Below, piece after piece: positions 1-7,782 of a stretch of 64,000 nucleotides of DNA. Position numbers and translations under genes: made by a program. Numbering within the stretch: position 1 is the stretch's first letter; each line of letters opens with the position of its first letter. The stretch is taken from NCBI RefSeq assembly GCF_000422505.1, contig NZ_KE383870.1, forward strand, positions 25,744 through 89,743, given 5' to 3'. The notes below the pieces were generated by a model. That model worked only from the letters and a program-made list of their open reading frames with translations. It was not told where the DNA came from and did no database searches. This DNA comes from Paenibacillus pinihumi DSM 23905 = JCM 16419 (GTDB lineage Bacteria; Bacillota; Bacilli; Paenibacillales; Paenibacillaceae).

Positions 1-474
1 ACGGGAGCCACCGGAGCGACAGGAGTCACCGGAGCCACGGGAGCCACAGGTCCAATTCTTTCTAGTGGAATAGAAATATTAAATAATGGTAATTTTGTTA
101 TACCAGACCTAGGTTTAGTAAACTATACAACTCTTCCCGAACTTGATGGGACAGCATTTACTTTTAATGGTACAAACGTTATAACGATTAATGAAATAGG
201 TCTTTATTTAGTTAACTGGGCAGTAAACTTAGTAGCAGGTAGTCCAGCAAGTTCATTTGGCACACTTGAAAATGGTGTACCACTCTCATCTGTAGGTACT
301 GATTCTACTGATGGTGGAAATCTTGCTGGTTTTGCCCTAATAAATGCAACAGCTGTACCATATACTGTGTCTATTCAAAATCGTTCAGGAGCAGCTAGAA
401 CAATAGTTCAAACTGCTGCATCTGCATCAGCTAATATAGTTATAATTAAATTTGCACAGGGACCATCGGTTTAG
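1..474 (+). CDS. Collagen-like exosporium/surface protein, C-terminal part (partial)
   Basis: The reading frame is open from the first base of the window to a TAG at 472-474, so only the last 157 residues are present. It opens with six collagen-type Gly-X-Thr triplets (TGATGATGVTGATGATGP) and then a globular domain of about 138 residues rich in Thr, Asn, Val and Ala, with alternating hydrophobic residues. Family knowledge: this arrangement is typical of BclA-like exosporium glycoproteins of spore formers, whose C-terminal domain is a TNF-like beta jelly roll that trimerises. The DNA is AT-rich compared with most of the window. A phage or surface fibre with collagen repeats is an alternative. 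Confidence 0.75.
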   Translation, partial: TGATGATGVTGATGATGPILSSGIEILNNGNFVIPDLGLVNYTTLPELDGTAFTFNGTNVITINEIGLYLVNWAVNLVAGSPASSFGTLENGVPLSSVGTDSTDGGNLAGFALINATAVPYTVSIQNRSGAARTIVQTAASASANIVIIKFAQGPSV

Positions 475-503
475 GTTTAGTAATAAAGGGTCTGTCAAGA
501 ATT

Positions 504-1215
504 ATGTGTAAACTCATGAATAAAGGTTCTCCCCATGGGGGAGAACAGCTCTCACGGCAGATGTTGTCCGATGTGCTCGGGAAAGAAGACCGAGAGTTGC
601 AACAGCATCTGTCCCCAGTTTTGGTGACCTTGCGGAGCTACGGTCGAAAGCTTGGTCGCCATCATGCCACCATCGCTCGAGAACTTAAACGCGGCCTGTT
701 AGACCGGACGTACCAAGCTGGAGTGGCCCAGAAGGCTTATTAGCAACTGAGAGCTTCAAGTAGACCCGCAGGCAAGTATGCACCTGAAATTTCCAGAGAA
801 CTACAAGAGGAGCGGGAGCAGACCTGGTCGCCCGAGCAGATCGCAGAAGGAAGGCGAAGTGAAGAAGTAAATCTTCATCTGTTTCAAGACGGTCTACCGC
901 TGGCTCTATAAAGGGAAACTGAAGGTCTGCGAGCCATTAGTGCTGCGTCACAATGAAGCGACGCAAGCCGATGGAAACACGGGGGCGTTTCCTCGTAGAT
1001 ACTCCAATTCGTCAGCGTCCGAAGGAAGTGCGTAAGTGTACAACGTTTGGGCATTTGGAGCCGGATACAGTTGTGTCTAGCAGAGGAAAAAGGAAGGCTT
1101 GTGCAGCTACTTTTGTAGAGTGGAAAACTCGGCTCTACTTCGCTGTTAAGATGCCAAATCGCACAGCACATTCGATGGAGGTCGCCTTCGGTGTAGCGGC
1201 TAGTCAGTACCCGCA
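504..1215 (+). pseudogene. Decayed IS30-family transposase fragment
   Basis: Three frames together spell an IS30-type transposase. The helix-turn-helix part is at 504-743 (GRKLGRHHATIARELKRG), a middle piece around 770-870 reads YAPEISRELQEE then WSPEQIAE, and the catalytic part runs from about 953 (RGRFLVDTPIRQRPKEVRK, then GHLEPDTVVSSRGKRKA, TFVEWKTRLYFAVKMPNRT). At least two frameshifts and a TAG at 741-743 separate the pieces. The sequence stops at SQYPQGTFK (about 1215), before the rest of the DDE domain, and changes abruptly into an AraC-type sequence. It cannot encode an active transposase. I saw no terminal inverted repeats. Confidence 0.8.
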
Positions 1216-1559
1216 AGGGACCTTTAAGAAAGATCACTCCTTAATCAGAAAAACAAAGGAAATGCTCCAAGCCAACTTGGGACATGTGCTTAAGCTTGAT
1301 GAGATTTGTAAAGAGCTTTATCTGTCGAAATCTCAATTTATCAGGCTCTTCAAGGCACATACCGGGATTTCACCCTATCAATATTTTCTAAATTGCAAAG
1401 TCGAAAGTGCGAAGAAGTTAATTGAAATAAATAGAGATATATTCAGCAGTAGCTGCATTCGGTTTTGTTGACTTATCCCATCTAAACAGACATTTTAAAA
1501 GTATATATGGAATTACAGCCTATGAATATCGGACACATCTAAATTTAGCGAAGCATTAA
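1216..1559 (+). pseudogene. AraC-family regulator fragment, frameshifted, fused behind the IS30 remnant
   Basis: From about 1216 the frame encodes the C-terminal DNA-binding domain of an AraC/XylS regulator: the first helix-turn-helix (LDEICKELYLSKSQFIRLFK, then HTGISPYQYF) and the linker. The frame is lost near 1440-1450. The second helix-turn-helix (AAVAAFGFVDLSHLNRHFK, then YGITAYEYRTHL) continues in the +1 frame to TAA at 1557-1559. There is no N-terminal effector domain. The upstream boundary coincides with the transposase truncation, so the hybrid frame 953-1471 is a deletion or insertion scar and not a gene. Confidence 0.8.
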
Positions 1560-1631
1560 TGAACCTTGTGTAGAGCGGCTTTTGAAAAGTCAGGAAATTT
1601 GGATTAGTAAACTAAATAAAAGTAAATCAAT

Positions 1632-1661
1632 CCGGCAGCCTCAAAATATTGAGCCTGCCGG
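1632..1661. terminator. Hairpin downstream of the AraC fragment
   Basis: CCGGCAG-C-CTCAA and TTGAG-C-CTGCCGG form a 13-bp stem with one mismatch and an AATA loop. There is no clear T tract, so it may be a weak or relic terminator for the plus-strand AraC fragment. Confidence 0.45.
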
Positions 1662-1744
1662 AATTCATTGATTAGTATCAATTTACTCTGAAAGAAGCAA
1701 ACTTTTAAATGAATTAACCAGGGAATTTATTTAAATGCACACAT

Positions 1745-1769
1745 AATAAATAAACATTCATTTATTATA
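1745..1769. promoter_or_regulatory. Operator-like palindrome, copy 2 of the TetR-type site
   Basis: AATAAAT and ATTTATT flank a short centre. Read on the minus strand the site contains AATAAATGAATGTTTATTTA, nearly the same as AATAAATGATTGTTCATTTA at 3279-3298 in front of the TetR gene. It lies beyond the 3' end of the SDR gene, so the TetR-SDR pair is flanked by two near-identical sites. Confidence 0.5.
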
Positions 1770-1808
1770 CAATAATAAATTACTTTACTTAATTGTTCTC
1801 TTATGGCT

Positions 1809-2639
1809 TCAATTATTTTTAGCCGTACTTCTAAGAATGAACATCCATAAACGATCGTAGGCTTTATCCGAGAGTATTTTTCTTAAAAATAAAAACGGCT
1901 TCGATCCAAACCCCGCTGCGTATCTCGTTTTTGGTTTTCTCGCCTGAATTGATTTCTCAATTATTTTTGCTATCACATCCGGTTCGGAGCCGCTGGTTGA
2001 ATTCCTGAACATATTTGCCATTTGCCTTGCGAGTTGCCCATATGCTGTGCTCCCAGAAGTTTTTAACAGATTTTCTCCAGCGATACCTGACCATTCCGTT
2101 TTAATTCCCCCTGGTTCAATAACGATAACGTCAATTCCAAAACCCTTTACTTCCAGCCTTAGACAATCGCTTAATCCTTCAACTGCAAACTTTGTAGCAT
2201 GATACCATGCACCTAGCGGTTCGTAAATTTTGCCGCCGATTGAAGAGATATTCACAATTTTTCCGTATTTTTCTTTTCTCATATAGGGTAATACTAATTG
2301 AGTCAGTTTTGCCAAACCAAAAACATTAACTTCGAATTGGTATTTCGCTTCCGAAATCGGTACATCTTCCAAAGCACCATATGACCCGTATCCGGCATTA
2401 TTAATCAGAATATCTATTCTTCCTTGTTCTTTGATAATTTGTTCTATCGCCTGAGTCATGGATGAATCATCAGTTACATCGAGACGAAGTGTGTGAATTC
2501 CCTGTTGCTGTAAATTGTTCATTCTTTCAACTCTTCTGGCTCCTGCGTAAACAGTATAACCCGCTTTTTTCAGCCGCAGAGCCGTTGTCTCTCCCATTCC
2601 AGAAGACGCTCCGGTTATAAATACCACTTTCTCTAACAT
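1809..2639 (-). CDS. SDR-family NAD(P)-dependent oxidoreductase
   Basis: This is a classical short-chain dehydrogenase of 276 residues that reduces or oxidises a carbonyl or alcohol using NAD(P)H; the substrate is unknown. Visible motifs are the cofactor loop TGASSGMG at residues 9-16, NNAG at 80-83, ISS near 131-133, and the catalytic Tyr146-x3-Lys150 in WYHATK. An upstream ATG at 2654 exists, but GGAG sits nine bases before the ATG at 2639, so the later start is preferred. It lies 55 bp downstream of a TetR regulator on the same strand, so the two probably form one operon under that repressor. The length fits the family. Confidence 0.85.
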   Translation of the reverse strand: MLEKVVFITGASSGMGETTALRLKKAGYTVYAGARRVERMNNLQQQGIHTLRLDVTDDSSMTQAIEQIIKEQGRIDILINNAGYGSYGALEDVPISEAKYQFEVNVFGLAKLTQLVLPYMRKEKYGKIVNISSIGGKIYEPLGAWYHATKFAVEGLSDCLRLEVKGFGIDVIVIEPGGIKTEWSGIAGENLLKTSGSTAYGQLARQMANMFRNSTSGSEPDVIAKIIEKSIQARKPKTRYAAGFGSKPFLFLRKILSDKAYDRLWMFILRSTAKNN

Positions 2640-2694
2640 CTTTTTCAGCTCCATTCATGGATATAGGATCATCAAATGACTTCGTCTGATTCCT

Positions 2695-3267
2695 TCATGC
2701 TTTTATAGCATCCCAGCTCATAATCAATGCAGCATTCAATTCCCGATCTTCAAATGAAGTGCCTTTTTTTAAATTTTCTTTTACAAGCTCAGCAATTGGC
2801 AGGATGGAATAGACCACTAACATACGAACATCTGCTTGTTTCAATAATTTTTGTTCTTTTCCCATCTCAAACATTTCAAAAACGGGTTGAAATAAGCTGG
2901 AGGATTCCTCCAAACACCATTTCTGGGGAAGAGGCGAATTCATTACTTGCTCTAAGAATAAAAAATACTCCTTATTTGTCTGAATAAATTGGACATAATT
3001 ACGGATTATAGAGTCAAATCGCTCTTTAACCGAAAGGGCTTCATCTAATCCCTGGAACATCCTTTCACTCATTTTCCCTTTAACCTTCATATAGGTTTTA
3101 AGAAGCAAGTCCTCCTTGTTCTCATGATAAATATAAATCGTCGCGGCCGAAACATTTGCTTTTTTCGAAATTTTATTAATTGTTGTCTCAGCCAAACCAA
3201 TCTCGTTCACCAGCTGAATTGTCGCATCAAAAATCGCTTCTACTTTGTTATCATCTTTATGTCTCAT
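2695..3267 (-). CDS. TetR/AcrR-family transcriptional regulator
   Basis: A protein of 190 residues with an N-terminal TetR helix-turn-helix (TTINKISKKANVSAATIYIY, then HENKEDLL) and a divergent helical ligand-binding domain with many aromatic residues. The frame extends upstream to a possible start at 3324, but MRHKDDNK at 3267 matches usual TetR N-termini, and the candidate operator (3281-3294) would otherwise lie inside the gene. No strong Shine-Dalgarno is visible before 3267. It precedes the SDR gene in the same direction and probably represses itself and that gene. The ligand cannot be told from sequence. Confidence 0.85.
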   Translation of the reverse strand: MRHKDDNKVEAIFDATIQLVNEIGLAETTINKISKKANVSAATIYIYHENKEDLLLKTYMKVKGKMSERMFQGLDEALSVKERFDSIIRNYVQFIQTNKEYFLFLEQVMNSPLPQKWCLEESSSLFQPVFEMFEMGKEQKLLKQADVRMLVVYSILPIAELVKENLKKGTSFEDRELNAALIMSWDAIKA

Positions 3268-3280
3268 GAGAAGAATAATA

Positions 3281-3294
3281 AATGATTGTTCATT
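3281..3294. promoter_or_regulatory. Candidate TetR operator
   Basis: AATGA-TTGT-TCATT has 5-bp arms in the usual TetR style and lies 14 bp upstream of the TetR start. A related palindrome occurs at 1745-1769. Confidence 0.5.
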
Positions 3295-3328
3295 TAATGT
3301 CAATTGGACATTAATGGACGCCAAACAA

Positions 3329-3348
3329 CCTTCACCAATTGGTGAGGG
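3329..3348. terminator. Hairpin between the LysR and TetR genes
   Basis: CCTTCACCAATTGGTGAGGG is a palindrome with two internal non-pairs. It sits downstream of the LysR gene (minus strand) and upstream of the TetR gene. There is no T run, so it could be an operator instead of a terminator. Confidence 0.35.
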
Positions 3349-3380
3349 CTATTTGACGTTCACGGTTTACCTTAATTACA

Positions 3381-4268
3381 TTAAGGTTTTATTTCAGTAA
3401 TACTTCTGTATTGCAGGTAATCTAAAAATCTCTTGACCGCGAGCGATGCGGAGTCCTTATCTTTCATTGCAAGGCCGATCTTACGGCAGGCCGGTACTTC
3501 AAGTTCTCTTGCAACAATACGGTAGGGAATGCGCTTCAAAATAAGCTCCGGTAAAATGCTGATCCCTAAACCGCTTTCCACCATCGACATAATGGCATAA
3601 TCATCCCATGTTGTAAACTTTACATTTGGTATAATCTTGCATCGTTCGAATATTTCCGATATTTCAGTTTTTGCCCCTTTTTCCAACAGCATAAATGGCT
3701 CTTCACCTAATGCCTTGACTGGGAAACGATCACAATCGGCCAATGTGTGGTTTTCAGGCAGGATTACAAGCAACTTGTCCTCCTCTAAAAAAATTGTATC
3801 CAGATTGGCCTGTGCGGGAAGTCTTAGAAAGCCGCAATCCACGCGTCCTTCCAATATCCAGCTTTCGATTTCCGTATAATCACCAAGCAAAAGCTCATAG
3901 TCGATGTTGGGATACTCTTTTTGAAATGCTTTGATTATATTCGGAAGCCAGTGGGTGGCTACACTTGAAAAGGTCCCAATCCGAATGAACCCTGATTGGA
4001 GCCCGTTTAATTCATCGATTTGCGTTTGCAATTTTTGATATTCATTACAAACACTTTTTGCGTAGGGAAGTACTTTAAGACCCTCGGAAGTCAGACGTAC
4101 GCCGGAGCGTCCGCGCTCAAGGAGAGATATCTTCCACTCTGCTTCTAAATCGCTAATCATGCGGCTGATTCCTGATTGTGAATAGTTCAATGCATCGGCT
4201 GCTTTTGTAAAGCTCCCGTACTCCACTGTCTTGATTAAAGCCAAATATTTCTGAATGTTCTTATCCAT
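3381..4268 (-). CDS. LysR-family transcriptional regulator
   Basis: A protein of 295 residues, standard LysR length. The N-terminal winged helix-turn-helix (GSFTKAADALNYSQSGISRM, residues about 18-37) is followed by a linker helix and a periplasmic-binding-protein-like co-inducer domain (FIRIGTFSSVATHWLP and onward). AGGTGA seven bases before the ATG supports the start. It is divergent from the YbaK/PrdX-like gene and the EamA exporter, with a palindrome (4306-4326) between them, so it most likely controls that pair and itself. The inducer is unknown; an amino acid or related metabolite would fit the neighbours. Confidence 0.9.
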   Translation of the reverse strand: MDKNIQKYLALIKTVEYGSFTKAADALNYSQSGISRMISDLEAEWKISLLERGRSGVRLTSEGLKVLPYAKSVCNEYQKLQTQIDELNGLQSGFIRIGTFSSVATHWLPNIIKAFQKEYPNIDYELLLGDYTEIESWILEGRVDCGFLRLPAQANLDTIFLEEDKLLVILPENHTLADCDRFPVKALGEEPFMLLEKGAKTEISEIFERCKIIPNVKFTTWDDYAIMSMVESGLGISILPELILKRIPYRIVARELEVPACRKIGLAMKDKDSASLAVKRFLDYLQYRSITEIKP

Positions 4269-4305
4269 ACCAATATCACCTCAATTGATCTGATTTTATC
4301 ATGAT

Positions 4306-4326
4306 ATCCATGATAAACATTCGTTT
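4306..4326. promoter_or_regulatory. Candidate LysR operator in the divergent intergenic region
   Basis: TTATCATG-ATATC-CATGATAA has perfect 8-bp arms. It contains the T-N11-A spacing typical of LysR boxes and lies midway between the LysR start (4268) and the start at 4391. Confidence 0.6.
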
Positions 4327-4390
4327 TTGTCATGTTTGAATGAATGATACACTACAATGCAAAAGAACTCAAATGAAAGGAAATCTTACG

Positions 4391-4930
4391 ATGTTTTTTA
4401 TAAGCGATATTTTCAAAACAAAGCCAGACAGGTATCTGACGCCACTGCATGAAAAGACCTATGAGACATTAATAAATTTGGGAATTCCTTTTGAACGTGT
4501 AAATACAGACGAAGCAATCACAATGGAGGATTGTATCCAAATCAATCAAAAGCTCGAATTTAATATGGTAAAGACGCTTTTCCTATGCAACAGGCAGCAA
4601 ACCAGGTTCTATTTGTTTATTACTACTGCTGATAAGCAGTTCAAATCAAAGGAGTTTAGTAAGAAACTAGGAATTCCCCGTGTATCCTTTGCTTCGGCTG
4701 AACAGTTGGAAAGTATGTTAGGCGTAAAAATCGGTGCTGCCACTATTTTTGGTATTTTGCTCGATAAAGAACAGACTGTACAGGTTGTGTTTGATGAAGA
4801 AGTGGTTGCTGAAGAATGGTATGGATGTAGTGACGGGACGACTACTGGTTATCTGAAAATTAAATCCTCGCAGGTCATCTGTGATTTTCTGACCTACGCC
4901 AACCACATTCCAACCGTGATTCAAATTTAA
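4391..4930 (+). CDS. YbaK/PrdX-like aminoacyl-tRNA deacylase domain protein
   Basis: A protein of 179 residues resembling the YbaK/ProX/PrdX family, free-standing editing domains that hydrolyse mischarged tRNA (for example Ala- or Cys-tRNA-Pro). Visible features are LHEKTYETLINLGIPFERV, the conserved Lys of NMVKTLFLCN, and the GxxxGAATIFGILLD segment. The frame is open from 4340, but the ATG at 4391 has AAAGGA nine bases ahead and gives the expected N-terminus. It lies 21 bp before the EamA gene and opposite the LysR gene, suggesting a small regulon in which an amino-acid analogue is exported and its misacylated tRNA cleared. That role is inference. Confidence 0.75.
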   Translation: MFFISDIFKTKPDRYLTPLHEKTYETLINLGIPFERVNTDEAITMEDCIQINQKLEFNMVKTLFLCNRQQTRFYLFITTADKQFKSKEFSKKLGIPRVSFASAEQLESMLGVKIGAATIFGILLDKEQTVQVVFDEEVVAEEWYGCSDGTTTGYLKIKSSQVICDFLTYANHIPTVIQI

Positions 4931-4951
4931 GAAAGTGATGTGTAATAAATA

Positions 4952-5854
4952 ATGGATAAACTTTATTTTATCTTGTCGATGATCATCTTCGGCGCAGTTG
5001 GCGTGTTTGCTAAATATATCGATATGTCTTCCAGCAAAATTGCGTTGTTCTTGAGCTTGATTGGCGCTCTGTTTCTGCTTGCCGTCTTTGTATGGACAAA
5101 TCAGAAAATATCTTGGCGCAAGATGAAGAAAAATGCTGCCGCTCTATTCTTTGCGAGCATTGCTTTAAGCGGCAACTGGATTTTTTTGTTTCAGGCGTAC
5201 AAGGAAACCACGATTGCCAATGCGGCATTGAGCTATTATTTTGCTCCGGTTCTGGTGATTATGTTCTCACCTTTCATTTTAAAAGAAAAGCTGTCTCTCA
5301 AAAAGACGGTATGTATCGGTATTGCTCTGCTGGGTTTGTTCTTCCTATTACAAAACGGAAGGATGGAAACAACCGGACACCATCTTCTCGGCATCGGCTA
5401 TGGACTGGTAGCTGCGGTTTTCTATGCCGGATTGACACTGGTCAACAAGTTTATCCGGGACCTTGACGGGCTTGCAATTACACTTCTTCAGTTAGGCTTG
5501 TCAGTTATGATGCTATCCCCAATTGTGCTGTTTACGGAGGGCTTTGATTTCATTTCAATAACCAGCAGCACGGTCATTTTGATGCTTGTACTGGGCATCG
5601 TTCATGGCGGGGTTGGTTTTTATCTTTTCTTTGCCGGAATGAAAAAACTTAATGGCCAAAGCATCGCTGTATTGAGTTTTATCGATCCCCTGACCTCTCT
5701 ATTAATCTCAGTTCTGATTATTGGAGAGAATATGACTTTGCAACAGCTAACCGGCGCTATTTTGCTGTTGGGCTCGATATGGATGGGAGAAGCTGGCGGG
5801 GAGAAGGGGAAGGGGGTAAAAACCATTCAGATTCAAAAGAGTAACTCTAATTAG
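4952..5854 (+). CDS. EamA/DMT-family transporter
   Basis: A very hydrophobic protein of 300 residues with about ten predicted membrane segments arranged as two EamA repeats (the second starts around GIGYGLVAAVFYAGLTLVNK). It ends in a basic tail. Family members export amino acids, nucleosides or drugs across the cytoplasmic membrane. It follows the YbaK/PrdX-like gene with a 21-bp gap and is probably co-transcribed with it. Its substrate is not predictable from the sequence. Confidence 0.85.
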   Translation: MDKLYFILSMIIFGAVGVFAKYIDMSSSKIALFLSLIGALFLLAVFVWTNQKISWRKMKKNAAALFFASIALSGNWIFLFQAYKETTIANAALSYYFAPVLVIMFSPFILKEKLSLKKTVCIGIALLGLFFLLQNGRMETTGHHLLGIGYGLVAAVFYAGLTLVNKFIRDLDGLAITLLQLGLSVMMLSPIVLFTEGFDFISITSSTVILMLVLGIVHGGVGFYLFFAGMKKLNGQSIAVLSFIDPLTSLLISVLIIGENMTLQQLTGAILLLGSIWMGEAGGEKGKGVKTIQIQKSNSN

Positions 5855-5866
5855 AAAAAAAAGGAG

Positions 5867-6049
5867 TTGGCCAGAGTCGGATGGCCTATCATTGAAAACG
5901 ATAGATGTGAGTTTCCCGAATTACAAACAGAACGCCTTATTCTGCGAAAAAGCGAAGAGAAGGATCAGGAGGATATATTGGATCTGTATTCAAACGAGGC
6001 AGTTGTAAAATATATGCCTTTCACACCGTTCAAGTCTTTTCATATGTAG
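5867..6049 (+). pseudogene. Truncated GNAT acetyltransferase fragment
   Basis: Sixty residues resemble the start of a RimJ/RimL-type GNAT (FPELQTERLILRKSEEKDQE, then DILDLYSNEAVVKYMPF) and stop at 6047-6049, before the acetyl-CoA-binding motif. The only start in frame is a TTG directly abutting AAGGAG. It is probably the remnant of a gene whose 3' part was lost; the next 60 bp show no continuation in any frame I could see. Confidence 0.6.
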
Positions 6050-6111
6050 ATCTTGTTGTTTTTTCTTTGCTGTATGCTGAATATCAAGGGTCGTGAGTAT
6101 ATTTTATGCAC

Positions 6112-6642
6112 TTAATTTGTGTTTAAAATAGAATAAACACAGGTGTCATGGGAGCGGCCATTTTGATAAATATAATTTCTGAGAATTCCCTCTTGTTCAA
6201 ACCCTGATTTTTTCAGCACTTTATGGGATGCTTCATTATCCATAAGCACTACGGCGCCAATACGGGCGAGTTGTAATTCTCTGAATCCATATTGAATCAC
6301 TTCTGAAATAATTTCTGTCGCATATCCTTGTCCCCAGAAGTCGGGGTGAATCTCATACCCGATCTCTGCCCGTCTGTACTTTGGAGTCCATAAATTGAAA
6401 CCGATAGTCCCGATCAGCTTGTCTTGACCTATGAGCTGGATTCCCCAGCGCATGCCTTTTTGTTCCTGATGAATGGAAGTGAAGTGATTAATCAGGTTAA
6501 TAGCCTGTGCTTTGTCTGTAAAAGGATCTTGACCATAATATTTCATCGCTTCCGCATTAGAGAAACAATCATAAATAGAGTCGATGTCTTCCGGTCTGAT
6601 TTCTCTTAACAGGAGTCTTTGTGTTTCCAGTGTTGGCACCAT
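6112..6642 (-). CDS. GNAT-family N-acetyltransferase (RimJ/RimL type)
   Basis: A protein of 176 residues with the whole RimJ/RimL-like fold: the N-terminal TLETQRLLLREIRPEDIDSI, the central IGTIGFNLWTPKYRRAEIGY, the acetyl-CoA loop HPDFWGQGYATEIISEVIQY (the Q/R-x-x-G-x-G/A type), and the C-terminal NEASHKVLKKSGFEQEGILR. It transfers acetyl from acetyl-CoA to an amino group of a protein or small molecule; the substrate is unknown. It is transcribed on its own, downstream of a strong hairpin that separates it from the uppS-like gene. Confidence 0.85.
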   Translation of the reverse strand: MVPTLETQRLLLREIRPEDIDSIYDCFSNAEAMKYYGQDPFTDKAQAINLINHFTSIHQEQKGMRWGIQLIGQDKLIGTIGFNLWTPKYRRAEIGYEIHPDFWGQGYATEIISEVIQYGFRELQLARIGAVVLMDNEASHKVLKKSGFEQEGILRNYIYQNGRSHDTCVYSILNTN

Positions 6643-6670
6643 ACTCTAACCTCCTCGTAATGTAAGAAAG

Positions 6671-6730
6671 AAGAGACACATACAGCTTACCGGGTCTTGA
6701 ACGACCAAATGGGTGCCGGCTGTGTCTCTT
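6671..6730. terminator. Bidirectional hairpin between the uppS-like gene and the GNAT gene
   Basis: AAGAGACACA-TACAGC pairs with GCTG-TGTGTCTCTT across a loop of about 30 nt that itself holds GGTC...GACC. T6 follows on the plus strand. It probably terminates the uppS-like gene (minus), although the large loop is unusual. Confidence 0.6.
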
Positions 6731-6744
6731 TTTTGAGCAGGTTA

Positions 6745-7506
6745 CTAGGTCGCAATCCGTTCCTGCTTGCGTCCGATATAATCACCGATTGCCTCCATCA
6801 GAAGCCCTCTATTGAAATCCGGCCATAATTCCTTAGTGAACCACAGCTCCGAACTGCCTGACTGCCAGAGCAGAAAGTTGCTTAGACGCACTTCGCCGCT
6901 GGTGCGAATCATGAGATCTACAGGAGGGAGGCCGTTGGTATACAAATATTGTTCGAATACATCCTCGGAGAAGTCCTCCAGCTTTTCATTCCCGTCGATG
7001 ACAGTCTGGATATAACTTTTGCAAGCTTGCAGCACCTCAGCTTTGCCGCCGTAGTTGAGTGCCATGTTCAAGATCATTCCGCTGCATCCGCTTGTTGCAG
7101 CCTGAACCTTTTGGAGTATTTGAATCGTTTCTTCCGGGAACCTGGATATATCCCCGCTGTAGTGAACGCGGATATTGTGCTGGACAAGCTCTGCAATGGT
7201 GTTATCCTGAAAAAATTCAATCGGAAGCTTGACCAGGTAATTAACCTCTGTTGTGTCTCTCGTCCAGTTCTCAGTCGAGAATGCATATAAGGTTAAGCTC
7301 TGAAGATTGATTTTCGCACAATCTTGAATGATTTTGCGCATCGTCATCATGCCCTGGTAATGGCCGACGTTGCGGGGCATCCCTTTCCTGGTGGCCCAGC
7401 GGCCGTTGCCGTCCATAATGATTGCAATATGTTTAGGGAATAGCTCGTGATTTAAAAGGCTGGCTTGTAATTTTGTACGTTGGTTAGTGAAGAAAGGCCA
7501 TTTCAT
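6745..7506 (-). CDS. uppS: Polyprenyl (undecaprenyl-type) diphosphate synthase, UppS family
   Basis: A cis-prenyltransferase of 253 residues that condenses isopentenyl diphosphate units onto farnesyl diphosphate to make the C55 lipid carrier of cell wall synthesis. Motifs: HIAIIMDGNGRWATRKG with catalytic Asp32, TLYAFSTENWTRDTTEVNYL, and RTSGEVRLSNFLLWQS. The start at 7506 has AAGGAAG six bases upstream; the frame runs further up to 7551. It stands alone, not in the usual frr-uppS-cdsA-dxr cluster, so it may be a second UppS paralogue and not the essential copy. Confidence 0.85.
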   Translation of the reverse strand: MKWPFFTNQRTKLQASLLNHELFPKHIAIIMDGNGRWATRKGMPRNVGHYQGMMTMRKIIQDCAKINLQSLTLYAFSTENWTRDTTEVNYLVKLPIEFFQDNTIAELVQHNIRVHYSGDISRFPEETIQILQKVQAATSGCSGMILNMALNYGGKAEVLQACKSYIQTVIDGNEKLEDFSEDVFEQYLYTNGLPPVDLMIRTSGEVRLSNFLLWQSGSSELWFTKELWPDFNRGLLMEAIGDYIGRKQERIAT

Positions 7507-7782
7507 CGATAACTTCCTTTCAGAGAAGACGGCATACTCGTATAAAAGCAAAATATCCGCAGCTTCTATTTAATTGCTGGAAATCATTCTCTCTATTCTT
7601 CATAAATACCTAACTATTCCTTTAATGTCAAGGGAATAATTATAAACAACAAGGATGGGAGGAGTAAAAAACAGGTATTTCCAACCGTTTGCGGACAGGC
7701 TGATGAAATGTGCTTTTCTTATTTGAAAGTGGTATACTGAGTATCCAGATGTATTTACTCAATAGCCCAGGAGGGAAGAAAT

